Origin: Herbaspirillum sp.
GTDB lineage: Bacteria > Pseudomonadota > Gammaproteobacteria > Burkholderiales > Burkholderiaceae_D
DNA: 64,000 bases
Direction: 5' to 3'
Assembly: GCF_017744395.1 (NCBI RefSeq)
Contig: NZ_JAGIBI010000006.1
Coordinates: 399,437-463,436, forward strand
Under the pieces are notes generated by a model. That model searched no databases. It worked only from the letters and a program-made list of their open reading frames with translations, and was not told the DNA's origin. The position numbers were made by a program, and so were the translations under genes. Below, in pieces: positions 1 to 8,709 of this stretch. Numbering within the stretch: position 1 is the stretch's first letter; each line of letters begins with the position of its first letter.

Positions 1-393
1 ACCGTGGGAATGTCGCCAGTCAATGCCGCCAGCTTGTCGCAGGCGGGCGACGTCGCGGGCCTGACCCCTTTCAACGTGACGCTGGGTAATTGCGGCAATA
101 CGCTGAAATCGGTGCGGTTGGATTTTGCCGACCAGACCAACGTCGATTTGGCGACCGGCCGCCTGAAAAATACGGCTCGCGAGAACAGCAACATCCAGAT
201 CGCGTTGCTTGATGGACCGAATGCCACCTCCGCGTTTCGCCTTGGGACACCCTCGGCGCAGACTACGCCTGTTACGTCGACCACTGCCGGCGCTGCCACC
301 ATTCCACTGGCGGCCCAGTATGTCGCCACTGGCGGCGCCGCCTCTGCCGGCGCAGTGACTTCGTCGATCCAGTTCACGATCGCTTATCCGTAA
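1..393 (+). CDS. Fimbrial major subunit, 3' part
   Basis: The gene is open from the window edge and its 5' end lies outside. The visible ~130 residues look like the C-terminal half of a type 1 pilin: short beta-strand segments, a Cys in LGNCGNTLKS, a Gly/Ala/Thr-rich stretch, and a C-terminus SSIQFTIAYP with the aromatic penultimate pattern that chaperones recognise (family knowledge). The chaperone and usher genes follow on the same strand, so this is probably the structural pilin of the same operon. A minor subunit or adhesin cannot be excluded without the N-terminus. Confidence 0.75.
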   Translation, partial: TVGMSPVNAASLSQAGDVAGLTPFNVTLGNCGNTLKSVRLDFADQTNVDLATGRLKNTARENSNIQIALLDGPNATSAFRLGTPSAQTTPVTSTTAGAATIPLAAQYVATGGAASAGAVTSSIQFTIAYP

Positions 394-428
394 GCCAGTC
401 TCCGGCGCCGCTTCTTCTTGCGCGCCAC

Positions 429-494
429 CCTCCACCAAACGCCATCCGCATGACTGCCCGCGCTATTGCGCTTGGTGGAGGATTTTTTCTTTTA
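429..494 (+). terminator. Hairpin with T-run between pilin and chaperone genes (attenuator-like)
   Basis: Perfect 10-bp inverted repeat CCTCCACCAA (429-438) and TTGGTGGAGG (472-481) around a 33-nt loop, followed by ATTTTTTCTTTT. It lies inside the apparent operon, after the pilin stop and before the chaperone RBS. In fimbrial operons a partial terminator here lets subunit mRNA exceed assembly-protein mRNA; that role is inferred. Confidence 0.6.
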
Positions 495-508
495 CCAGGG
501 AGAGGGAA

Positions 509-1258
509 ATGAAAAAAACAATGCACAAGTTTGTATGCCTGGCGCTGCTGGGAGCGGCGGCAGGTGCGCAAGCATCGGTCATCATCAGCGGAACCCGGGT
601 CGTATTCCCCTCCGACGAACGCGAAATGACGGTGCGCCTGACCAACGAGGGAAAGGAGCCAGGCCTGATCCAGGTCTGGATGGACGATGGCGATCCGAAC
701 GCATCGCCCGACAAGATCAGCACGCCGTTCGTCCTGACGCCACCGATGTTTCGCATGGACCCGGCCAAGGGGCAGACCGTGCGTATGCTCTACAACGGCA
801 CGCCGTTGCCGCAGGATCGCGAGTCGCTGTTCTGGTTCAACTTGCTGGAAGTGGCCCCCAAGCCCAATGCGGATTCCGGGATGAACTACATGCAGATGGC
901 TTTCCGCACCCGCATCAAAGTGTTCTTCCGCCCCAAGGCGCTGAACTCGGCGCGGCAGATCGAAGACGCCTTCGAACGCCTGCAATGGAGCCTCAAGCGC
1001 GATGCCGATGGCGGCTACGCGGTACGCCTGGACAATCCCACGCCTTACCACATCAACCTGATCGGCCTCGCCCTGGCCGGCGCTGACGGCAAGGCCTTGT
1101 ACGAAAGCGAGGAGGGCGGCATGGCCGAGCCTGGCAAGGGAGCGGAATTCAAGCTCAAAGACATGAAGGCGCCGCCGGCGGGCAAGTTCACGGTGCGTTA
1201 CACCTATCTGAACGACTACGGCGGTTCTGTCGAAAAGCAAACCGAACTTCCTGATTGA
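509..1258 (+). CDS. Periplasmic fimbrial chaperone (FimC/PapD family)
   Basis: This 249-residue protein has an N-terminal signal peptide (MKKTMHKFVCLALLGAAAGAQA). The mature part begins SVIISGTRVVFPSDEREMTV, the PapD-type first strand, and LFWFNLLEVAPKP matches the domain-1 region before the FGL/FGS loop. Members are two Ig-like domains that bind pilin subunits by donor-strand complementation in the periplasm and hand them to the usher. The RBS is the purine tract AGGGAGAGGGAA just before the ATG. The gene lies between subunit and usher genes, as usual for this system. Confidence 0.93.
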   Translation: MKKTMHKFVCLALLGAAAGAQASVIISGTRVVFPSDEREMTVRLTNEGKEPGLIQVWMDDGDPNASPDKISTPFVLTPPMFRMDPAKGQTVRMLYNGTPLPQDRESLFWFNLLEVAPKPNADSGMNYMQMAFRTRIKVFFRPKALNSARQIEDAFERLQWSLKRDADGGYAVRLDNPTPYHINLIGLALAGADGKALYESEEGGMAEPGKGAEFKLKDMKAPPAGKFTVRYTYLNDYGGSVEKQTELPD

Positions 1259-1343
1259 AGCGGACAAGCCGCATCCCTTCGCACCTTTGCGCGCATCGGC
1301 TTTTGAACGGTATCCGAACCATCACTTCCGACAAGAAAAAGAA

Positions 1344-3971
1344 ATGAAGACGCAATCCGTCACCGGACGAATGAAGCGGCTGGGCATCGCCATGCTGGGC
1401 GTGGCGGCCATGCTCCCGGCCGTTTCGGCGAATGCGGAGAAGAAGACCCATCTGGCCCAGGTCGAGTTCGGAGCGGATTTCTTCCGCGGCAGCGGTGATG
1501 CGCAGATCGACGTCAGCCGCTTCAGCCAGGCCAATCCGCTGCCGGCGGGGGTGTACCGGGTCGATATTTACGTCAACGACAGCTGGATCGGCCGTCAGGA
1601 TGTGGTTTTCCGCGCCGAGCAAGGAACGGATTCGGCCAGCCCGTGTTTCTCGCGCAGCCTGCTGGAGGCGATGGGAATCGACTTTGACAAGCTGTCCGCC
1701 GAGGCGCGCGCGGCGGTACTGGAGGCGGGCGCGGAAAGCTGCCTGCGCCTGGACGATGTCGTGCCGGATGCCGTGGCCGGATTCGACAGCGCGGACCTGC
1801 GCATCAACGCCTCGCTTCCGCAGGCTGCGCTGCGCCGTTCCGCGCGCGGCTATGTCAGTCCCGAATTGTGGGACAAGGGCGTCAACGCGGCCATGCTGGG
1901 CTATCACTTCAACACGTTCAGCACCACCGGGGGCGGCCGCAGCGACACCTCTTACTACCTCAACCTTAATAGCGGCATCAATCTGGGCGACTGGCGTTTC
2001 CGCAATACTTCCGCCGTCACCCGCCAGTCCGACGGGCAGACCCGCGTCCAGACCATCAGCAGCTACGCGCAGCGCAGTATCGTTCCGCTCAGCGGCCTGC
2101 TCACCGTCGGCGATTCCGCGACATCGGGGCAGCTCTTCGACAGTTTCGCCTACCGCGGCGTGCAGCTTTCCTCCGACCCGCGCATGCTGCCCGATTCGCA
2201 GAGCGGCTATGCGCCGGTGGTGCGCGGCATCGCCCGCAGCAATGCCAGGGTCCAGGTCCGCCAGAACGGCAACATCATCTATGAGACCACCGTGGCGCCG
2301 GGGCGCTTCGAGATCGATGACCTGTATCCGACCGGATTCGGCGGCAACCTGAACGTGATCGTGACCGAGGCCGACGGCAGCTCCAGCAGTTTCGACGTGC
2401 CTTACGCGTCGGTGGCGCAGCTGCTGCGCCCGGGCACCCACCGCTACAGCGTTACGGCCGGCCGTACACGCAGTTACGATGCGGGCACCGCCACAGCCGG
2501 CTTCGTGCAGGGAACGTATGAGCGCGGCGTGGACAATTGGCTGACCCTGTCGGGCGGGGCGATCCTGGCGCGCGACTACCTGGCTGTCGTGGGCGGCGGC
2601 GCCGTCAGCACGCCGCTGGGCGCGGTGGCCCTGAACCTGACCCGTGCGCATGCCCGCATCTCCGAGGGCGAAACGCGCACCGGCCAGAGCCTGAAACTCG
2701 ATTACAACAAAAACCTGGAGCAGACCGGCACCAACATCGCGCTGGCGGCATTCCGCTATTCCAGCAGCGGTTACCTGCGCCTGCAAGAGCTTCAGGAGAT
2801 GAAGTCGATAGCGGCTGGAAAAAGCGGTAGCCTCAGCCTGGTGGAGCGTACGCGCAACCAATTGCAATTTTCCATCTCGCAGTCGCTGGGCGAGCGGGGC
2901 GGCACGTTCTTTGTAACCGGCACGTCGCAGGATTACTGGAACCGCAGCGGCATGGGGACGACTTTCAGCTCCGGCTACAACAACCGCTGGAAGAACATGT
3001 CCTACACCATCTCGGCGCATCGCCAGCGGGATCTGGCGACCGGCCGCACAGGCACGCAGTACATGTTCACGCTGTCGATGCCATTGGGCAGGGAAGCCAA
3101 TTCGCCCTCGATGAGAATGGACGCGACACGCGACCAGCGCAGCGGCAACACCGTCCAGAGCACGCTGTATGGCACTGCCGGAGCGGACAACAATTTCTCG
3201 TATGGGGTAACGGCCGACCGCAGCACGGGCAGTTCATCGGTTTCAGCCAACGGCCAGTACCGCGCGCCGTTCGCCGATGTCGGCGGCAGCTACAGCTACA
3301 CCGGCGGTGGCCGCCGCCAGATGTCGGCAACGGTATCGGGCGGCATCGTCGCGCACGCGGACGGCATCCTGCTGGCGCAGAACCTGGGCGACACCATCGC
3401 CATCGTGCAAGCCGATGGCGCCGCCGGCGCGGCCGTCAATTCGGCCGGGGTACGCCTCAACGGCGATGGGCAGGCGGTGGTGCCGCACATGACGCCTTTC
3501 CGCAATAACGAAATCGTGCTCGATCCCAAGGGCACTTCCACCGACGTCGAGATGAAGGCCACCAGCCTGCGGGTGGCGCCGGTGGCCGGCGCCGTGGTGC
3601 TGCTGAAGTACGAAACCGTCAGCGGCCGTTCATTGCTGATCAACGCCTATCGCAGCAACGGCGAAGCCCTGCCTTTCGGCGCGGACGTACTCGATGAGCA
3701 GGGCAATGCGCTGGGGATGGTGGGGCAAGGCGGCACGGTCTTCGTCCGCACCCAGAACGACAGCGGCCGCCTGAGCATCCGCTGGGGCGGCGAGCGTAAT
3801 GCGCAATGCCAGATCCCGTATGCGCTGCAGCCGCGGGACGGCAAGCGTCAGGAAACCGGTTTCGACCAATTGCGCGCCATTTGCGAAACGCCGGCGGAGA
3901 TAGTGGGGCAGGAAAGCGCGTCAGGCGTGCTGGGAAAAACCACCGATAAGGGAGAGATCCGATTGCAATGA
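1344..3971 (+). CDS. Outer-membrane fimbrial usher (FimD/PapC family)
   Basis: This 875-residue protein (family usually 800-900) has a signal peptide ending PAVSANA. The mature N-terminus (VEFGADFFRGSGDAQIDVSRFSQ) is the usher N-domain that binds chaperone-subunit complexes. The middle is rich in amphipathic strands of the 24-strand pore, and the C-terminus carries the paired-Cys CTD (AQCQIPYALQP ... RAICETP). The ATG at 1344 is preferred over upstream in-frame codons because it begins the signal peptide. No adhesin gene follows; the next gene is convergent, so any tip adhesin would have to lie left of the window. Confidence 0.94.
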   Translation: MKTQSVTGRMKRLGIAMLGVAAMLPAVSANAEKKTHLAQVEFGADFFRGSGDAQIDVSRFSQANPLPAGVYRVDIYVNDSWIGRQDVVFRAEQGTDSASPCFSRSLLEAMGIDFDKLSAEARAAVLEAGAESCLRLDDVVPDAVAGFDSADLRINASLPQAALRRSARGYVSPELWDKGVNAAMLGYHFNTFSTTGGGRSDTSYYLNLNSGINLGDWRFRNTSAVTRQSDGQTRVQTISSYAQRSIVPLSGLLTVGDSATSGQLFDSFAYRGVQLSSDPRMLPDSQSGYAPVVRGIARSNARVQVRQNGNIIYETTVAPGRFEIDDLYPTGFGGNLNVIVTEADGSSSSFDVPYASVAQLLRPGTHRYSVTAGRTRSYDAGTATAGFVQGTYERGVDNWLTLSGGAILARDYLAVVGGGAVSTPLGAVALNLTRAHARISEGETRTGQSLKLDYNKNLEQTGTNIALAAFRYSSSGYLRLQELQEMKSIAAGKSGSLSLVERTRNQLQFSISQSLGERGGTFFVTGTSQDYWNRSGMGTTFSSGYNNRWKNMSYTISAHRQRDLATGRTGTQYMFTLSMPLGREANSPSMRMDATRDQRSGNTVQSTLYGTAGADNNFSYGVTADRSTGSSSVSANGQYRAPFADVGGSYSYTGGGRRQMSATVSGGIVAHADGILLAQNLGDTIAIVQADGAAGAAVNSAGVRLNGDGQAVVPHMTPFRNNEIVLDPKGTSTDVEMKATSLRVAPVAGAVVLLKYETVSGRSLLINAYRSNGEALPFGADVLDEQGNALGMVGQGGTVFVRTQNDSGRLSIRWGGERNAQCQIPYALQPRDGKRQETGFDQLRAICETPAEIVGQESASGVLGKTTDKGEIRLQ

Positions 3972-4009
3972 AGCGGGGCGCCAGGATCGCGTTCACATCG
4001 CTGCGGCCT

Positions 4010-4921
4010 TCAATCCAGCAAGGCCGCATTCTCCTGCACCAGCGCAGCGAGCTCTTCGGCGATGGCCTTGACGCGCGGCGAACGCCGCACGTCGGGAAGA
4101 AGCGCCAGCCACAGGTTGCGGCTCGGCGCCGGTATATCCGATTCGAGCGCCAGTAGCGTCGCATCGGTCCGTGCCAGGAAATGAGGCAGCGCCGCAATGC
4201 CCAGGCCGGCGCGGCAGCCCTGGTGCAAGGCGGCCAGGTCATTGGCGCGCAGCGCGAAAACACGCCCGGCGGCGACCTTCTCCAGCCATTGCTGCTGCGG
4301 CGTGTGGCGCAGGTTGTCGTCGTAGCCGATGAATTCCCAGGCGTCCGGCGGACGTTTTATCCAATCCCGTGTCGCATACAATCCGTAGCCCATTTTCCCG
4401 ACCAGGCGCGCGGCGACGCCCGGTGCGCGAGGCCGTTCCAGGCGCAATGCCAGGTCGGCCTCACGCCGGAACAGGTTGGCCTCGCGCGCTTCGCCGATCA
4501 CCTCCAGCATGATGCCGGGCCAGCGGCGGCGCAATGCGCCCAGGCGCGGGACGATGAAATGGCTGGAGAAAGCTGGCGGCGCCGACAACCGCACCGTCCC
4601 GCGCAACGCTGCCACGCCCAGCGTTGCTCGGCTGAAGGCGAAAGCCTCTTCCTCGATGCGTGCGGCATGTTCCAGCAATTCCTCGCCTTCGCGGGTAAGC
4701 GACCAGCTCTTGGGCAAGCGGTCGAACAAGCGTATTCCGATCCTCCCTTCCAGGGCGGCCACACGCCGCGCCACGGTGGAATGTTCCACCCCCAGCACGC
4801 GGGCGGCGGCCGACAGGCTGCCCTGACGCGCCAATTCCAGGAAGTAGCGCACGTCATCCCAGCGTAGGGACTCGGATTCGTCGGGAGATTTGTCTGCGAA
4901 TTTTTGCACAGATGTTGCCAA
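4010..4921 (-). CDS. LysR-type transcriptional regulator
   Basis: About 303 residues. The N-terminal winged HTH (LRWDDVRYFLELARQGSLSAAARVLGVEHSTVARRVAALE) is of the LysR type that begins with W-D-D/R-YF, followed by a periplasmic-binding-protein-like effector domain. The start is uncertain: the leftmost in-frame codon is a TTG at 4921 with no clear ATG before the HTH. It is divergent from the quinone oxidoreductase, with a dyad between them, so it probably controls that gene and itself. Confidence 0.88.
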   Translation of the reverse strand: MATSVQKFADKSPDESESLRWDDVRYFLELARQGSLSAAARVLGVEHSTVARRVAALEGRIGIRLFDRLPKSWSLTREGEELLEHAARIEEEAFAFSRATLGVAALRGTVRLSAPPAFSSHFIVPRLGALRRRWPGIMLEVIGEAREANLFRREADLALRLERPRAPGVAARLVGKMGYGLYATRDWIKRPPDAWEFIGYDDNLRHTPQQQWLEKVAAGRVFALRANDLAALHQGCRAGLGIAALPHFLARTDATLLALESDIPAPSRNLWLALLPDVRRSPRVKAIAEELAALVQENAALLD

Positions 4922-4944
4922 TGAATTGAGATATTCAAATGATT

Positions 4945-4970
4945 TTGCACTGGTTAATCTGGCTGTGCAA
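4945..4970. promoter_or_regulatory. Candidate LysR operator between regulator and oxidoreductase
   Basis: TTGCAC (4945-4950) and its inverse GTGCAA (4965-4970) are separated by 14 bp in the short divergent promoter region. A third TTGCAC lies at 4904-4909 inside the regulator's 5' end. Dyads of this layout are typical recognition sites for LysR proteins; the assignment is by position and symmetry only. Confidence 0.4.
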
Positions 4971-4993
4971 TGTTTAACGCCACGGAGATCGCC

Positions 4994-5980
4994 ATGAATC
5001 CAAGCTCAGCCCAACAAGTCCGCATTCACGCCTACGGGGATGCCGCAGCCCTGCAACTGGAAACAGTCGAGTTGCCGCCGCTGGCGCCGACAGCAGTGCG
5101 CGTTCGCAATCTCGCGATCGGCGTCAACTTCGTCGACATCTACCATCGCACCGGGCTTTATCCGTTACCGTCGCTGCCGTCGGCGCTTGGCGTAGAAGGC
5201 GCAGGCATCGTCGAAGCGGTGGGCGATGAGGTCGGCACATTATCGGTCGGGCAGCGCGTGGCCTATGCCGGCCTGCCGGCGGGAAGTTACGCATCGCGCC
5301 GCGATCTGCCGGCCGGATGCCTGATTCCCTTGCCGGAGACGGTTTCCTCGGAAGTTGCAGCCGGCGCAATGCTGCGTGGCATGACGGCGCACATGCTATT
5401 TAGCTACGTGCATCGCATTGCCGCCGGCGATACGGTGCTGATCCATGCCGCGGCAGGCGGCCTGGGGCTGGTGCTGGTGCAATGGGCGAAGTCGCTCGGC
5501 GCTCGCGTGATCGGCACTGTCGGCAGTCGCGCCAAGGCAGAGTTGGCCCTGGCGCACGGGCTGGATCGCGCGGTGCTCTATCGCGAAGAAGATTTTGTCG
5601 CCGCGGTAAAGGACTTCACCGATGGCACGGGTGTTGCATTCGCTATCGACGGCATCGGCGGGGATACCCTGCTGCGCACGTTCGATACCGTACGGCCTTA
5701 TGGCATGTTGGCCAGCACCGGCCAGGTGGCGGGAACGATTGCGCCGATCGATATCAACCTGCTGGGGCCGGCGCGATCCATCGCACTGGCGCGCCCGAGC
5801 GTGTTTCGTTTCATGTCGGATCTGGAGCGTTATAGGGAAGGCGCAGCGGCCACGCTGGCCCATCTGGAGGCCGGGCTGCGCATTACGGTGGGAAAAGAGT
5901 TGCCCTTATCGGCCGCGGCGGAGGCGCATCGTCTTCTCGAAGCGGGAGAAACGGTCGGTTCTTTGTTGCTGCGGCCTTGA
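4994..5980 (+). CDS. Zinc-independent quinone oxidoreductase (MDR family)
   Basis: This 328-residue medium-chain dehydrogenase/reductase is of the NADPH:quinone reductase (Qor) type. It has the GroES-like N-domain with NFVDIYHRTGLYP and the nucleotide-binding motif AAAGGLGLVLVQWAKSLGARVIGTV, and lacks the zinc-binding Cys cluster of alcohol dehydrogenases. Such enzymes reduce quinones or enals with NADPH in the cytoplasm. The ATG at 4994 is chosen over 4970 because GGAG sits 6 bases upstream and the 4970 ATG overlaps the presumed operator. It is divergent from the LysR gene. Confidence 0.88.
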   Translation: MNPSSAQQVRIHAYGDAAALQLETVELPPLAPTAVRVRNLAIGVNFVDIYHRTGLYPLPSLPSALGVEGAGIVEAVGDEVGTLSVGQRVAYAGLPAGSYASRRDLPAGCLIPLPETVSSEVAAGAMLRGMTAHMLFSYVHRIAAGDTVLIHAAAGGLGLVLVQWAKSLGARVIGTVGSRAKAELALAHGLDRAVLYREEDFVAAVKDFTDGTGVAFAIDGIGGDTLLRTFDTVRPYGMLASTGQVAGTIAPIDINLLGPARSIALARPSVFRFMSDLERYREGAAATLAHLEAGLRITVGKELPLSAAAEAHRLLEAGETVGSLLLRP

Positions 5981-6005
5981 TTCCGCGGAAAAAGGGCGAA
6001 CCGGA

Positions 6006-7199
6006 TTAGCCCGCCGCGGCGGTTTCCTCTACGCACATGCCGGAGGTTTCAATCCTGTTCCGCCCATTTTCTTTTGCCTGATAGAGCGCAATATCCGCTC
6101 GGGAAATCAACGCGGCAATCGATACGTCTGTTGGCCGCCACTCGGCGACGCCCATGCTGATCGTGAAATCCGGCAAGGAGGAATTGCTCACCCGGACCGC
6201 ATCGACCAGAATCCGCTGCGCGGCCAGCAAGGCGGCAGGAAGAGGGGTTCCCGGCATCACGATAAAGAATTCCTCGCCGCCGTAACGCGCGAGCACATCG
6301 TATGGGCGTATCAGGCTTTCCAATCGCCGGCACAGCTGGATCAGGACCTGATCCCCGACAGGATGCCCATATTTGTCATTGATTTTTTTAAAATGGTCCA
6401 CATCCAGCATGACAACGCTAAATGCATGGTTGCCGCGTATGCCTTGAGCGAGCTCGCGCTCCAGGTATTTGACCAGGGCCTGGCGGTTGAAGATGCCGGT
6501 CAAGGGATCACGCATCGCCTGCTCTTCCACCATTGCGCGCACATAGTCCGACGCCATCGTGGCAAATCCGATCACCAGCATGAGATCGCAGATGGTGAAG
6601 CTACCGGTGTAGACGATCTGGACGATGTCTTGCGTCAACAGTCCGATGTCGCCCTGGGAAAGAACGGATGCATGCAGCATCCTGAGAAAGTACACCAGTC
6701 CCAACACTGCCAGCCAGGAGGCGGTCAATGTCACGCCTATCCCTTTGCGGGAGTGCTCGGATCGATGCGTCCGCAGCAATACCAGCGCATGGCAGATATT
6801 GATGTACGCGGAAAGACCGGCGACGATGACTAGCCGGACACGAAAACTCTTCTCGCCATAAACGAACCATGTGAGCGCAAGTGCGGCCAGAACCAGCGCC
6901 ACCAGCCAATAGGTCCAGCGCATGGGGCTGGAAAAGTGTTGCCGGGTCCCTGCAAGCCAGACGATGGAAGCGAGTATCAGGGCGGTGTTGCCCAGGGTGA
7001 CCGATGCCAGCGGAGTGATCCAGTCGCGCAATCCAAGCAATATCAAGGCGACGAAAACCAGCCATGCTCCGATCGCCCAGGTTCGCATACCCGGAACCGG
7101 GAGCGGAGCCGCGCGCGTGAGCATGGTCAACACGAAAGCCATCAGGCCTGAAGTGATGCCCCCGATTAATACGGTCGTGCGTGGATCTAGCAAGTACAT
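6006..7199 (-). CDS. Membrane diguanylate cyclase (GGDEF)
   Basis: This 397-residue protein has about six to seven hydrophobic helices in residues 10-215 and a C-terminal GGDEF domain with active-site GGEEF at 307-311. The inhibitory I-site RPYD (298-301) lies five residues before it, so an active, product-inhibited enzyme making cyclic-di-GMP from two GTP is expected. The membrane part has no recognised sensory domain; the input signal is unknown. It is convergent with the quinone oxidoreductase, 25 bp away. Confidence 0.93.
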   Translation of the reverse strand: MYLLDPRTTVLIGGITSGLMAFVLTMLTRAAPLPVPGMRTWAIGAWLVFVALILLGLRDWITPLASVTLGNTALILASIVWLAGTRQHFSSPMRWTYWLVALVLAALALTWFVYGEKSFRVRLVIVAGLSAYINICHALVLLRTHRSEHSRKGIGVTLTASWLAVLGLVYFLRMLHASVLSQGDIGLLTQDIVQIVYTGSFTICDLMLVIGFATMASDYVRAMVEEQAMRDPLTGIFNRQALVKYLERELAQGIRGNHAFSVVMLDVDHFKKINDKYGHPVGDQVLIQLCRRLESLIRPYDVLARYGGEEFFIVMPGTPLPAALLAAQRILVDAVRVSNSSLPDFTISMGVAEWRPTDVSIAALISRADIALYQAKENGRNRIETSGMCVEETAAAG

Positions 7200-7487
7200 A
7201 AGCTAGCATCCTTATATCGGCATACTGCTTTTGTATTGCGGCTGCATCGCAGACCCCTCAGTCCAATCGATTCCCTCTGAGTTAATCTTATAGCAAGATA
7301 ACGAGAAAATTCAATGTGCGGAGCCTTTTGCCGCTGGCTGTATTTTTTAGTGTCCGCATGTTGCACGCGGCAATTGGAGTGTCGGATTGAAATGCTTGTA
7401 TGTATCGGTGCGAAGCGGCCGGGTGGGGGAGATAGAGAGGCTGGAGATGGTGCCAGCAGCATCGGATGCTTCCGGATTTATTCCCCA
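7200..7487. other. Intergenic, no gene seen
   Basis: This stretch lies between the cyclase start and the tRNA-His terminator. Short open frames occur on both strands but lack an RBS and a plausible protein composition. It presumably contains the cyclase promoter; no convincing -35/-10 pair was identified. Confidence 0.5.
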
Positions 7488-7515
7488 GAAATAAAAACAG
7501 GCGCATAAGCGCCTG
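7488..7515 (-). terminator. Rho-independent terminator of tRNA-His
   Basis: On the minus strand CAGGCGC-TTAT-GCGCCTG is followed directly by TTTTTATTTC. It lies 18 bp past the 3' end of tRNA-His. Confidence 0.8.
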
Positions 7516-7533
7516 AATTTAAATGGAAACTTT

Positions 7534-7610
7534 TGGGGTGGCTGATGGGACTCGAACCCACGACGACAGGAATCACAATCCTGGACTCTACCAACTGAGC
7601 TACAGCCACC
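7534..7610 (-). tRNA. tRNA-His(GTG)
   Basis: A 77-nt cloverleaf on the minus strand. It has the extra 5' G (G-1) opposite C73 that identifies tRNA-His, acceptor stem GTGGCTG/CAGCCAC, anticodon loop TTGTGAT (anticodon GTG), T-loop GTTCGAACC and an encoded CCA end. It lies downstream of murI on the same strand. Confidence 0.97.
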
Positions 7611-7764
7611 ACTGATGCACTGATGTCAAAGAAGAACTACTGTTCATCAGCGAAGCTAGCGATTATACAAAGCCTTGGAAGGGATAGCAACTATATTCCT
7701 GATTTCTTCAAAAAAACTCTGCTCAGGTAAAACGGGGCCGGCTCCGGCCACTGATACCGGGGAT

Positions 7765-8646
7765 TCAGGCCTGCTGCTGTCCCAACGCAAGCACTTCCGG
7801 GCGCAGGTCCAGCAGCGTGGCGAAGGCATTTTCCAGCGTGGAGCGGCTGGCGGTGGTATAGCCTGTCAATGATCCCGGCCCCGACTCGCGGCGCAGGCTG
7901 CGCGCCTGCAGCAGCCGCAGCAACTGCCGCGTCACCGCTTCGCCGGTATCGACGATCGCGCATGGCCGGCCGGCCAGCCGGCGGCAGATGCCGTCGATGG
8001 CTTCGCGGACGAACGGGTAATGGGTGCAGCCCAGTACCAGCGTGTCGGCGCCTTGCTCAAGCAGCGGCACCAGGTAGCGTTCCAGCAAGGCCACCGTCGC
8101 GGGCGAATACAGTTCGCCTTTCTCGATTAGCTCGACCAGGCCGACGCAGGCCTGCGGCACAAAACGTACCTGGTATTGGCTTTCCATCTGTTCGCGCAAC
8201 AAGGCAAAGCGCTGGCTGGCCAGCGTGCTGCGGGTGGCCAATACCCCTACCGTGCCGCTGGTTGTCTGCTGGGCTGCCGGTTTGAGTCCCGGTTCGATGC
8301 CCACCACCAGCAATTCCGGCCAGCGTTCGCGTATCGCCTGGATGGCCGCAGCGGTGGCGGTGTTGCAGGCGACCACCAGGGCCTTGATGCCTTGCGTCAG
8401 CAGGAACGAGGCGACCGCCAGTGAGCGGTCGACGATTTCGGCCTCCGTCTTGTCGCCGTAGGGCGCATAGCCGGAGTCGGCGAAATACAGCAGCGTTTCG
8501 CGGGGCAGGGCGGCGTGGATGTGGCGCAGCACGGACAGGCCGCCGATGCCGGAATCGAAAATGCCGATGGCAGCGTCGGCTGTCATCGGCATTGATGGAA
8601 CTGCGGACGTCATCGCGGGAGAAGCGTCAGAACGGTGTTGCGGCAT
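7765..8646 (-). CDS. murI: Glutamate racemase
   Basis: It converts L- to D-glutamate for peptidoglycan synthesis in the cytoplasm. The N-terminus IGIFDSGIGGLSVLRHI and VVACNTATAAA carry the first catalytic Asp and Cys; VLGCTHYPF carries the second catalytic Cys and His. With 293 residues the ORF is slightly longer than usual. ATG codons at 8613 and 8586 are alternative starts, the latter giving MTADAAIGIFDSG, closest to the family N-terminus. It lies downstream of the fumarase gene on the same strand, 63 bp away. Confidence 0.95.
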   Translation of the reverse strand: MPQHRSDASPAMTSAVPSMPMTADAAIGIFDSGIGGLSVLRHIHAALPRETLLYFADSGYAPYGDKTEAEIVDRSLAVASFLLTQGIKALVVACNTATAAAIQAIRERWPELLVVGIEPGLKPAAQQTTSGTVGVLATRSTLASQRFALLREQMESQYQVRFVPQACVGLVELIEKGELYSPATVALLERYLVPLLEQGADTLVLGCTHYPFVREAIDGICRRLAGRPCAIVDTGEAVTRQLLRLLQARSLRRESGPGSLTGYTTASRSTLENAFATLLDLRPEVLALGQQQA

Positions 8647-8709
8647 AGCGCTTCGGTTTCTCCTGCGGATGACGGGTAGTTCGCGGTGGTGCTGTTAATG
8701 ATGGACTGA

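Noticed and set aside
1188..3020. Long open frame on the minus strand opposite the usher
   Set aside because: It mirrors codon bias of the usher gene, has a low-complexity Arg/Ala/His-rich product and no RBS. Similar antisense frames opposite fumarase (8788-10473), acs (10660-12714), the desulfurase (30784-32514) and the hybrid kinase (43232-45796) are rejected for the same reason.
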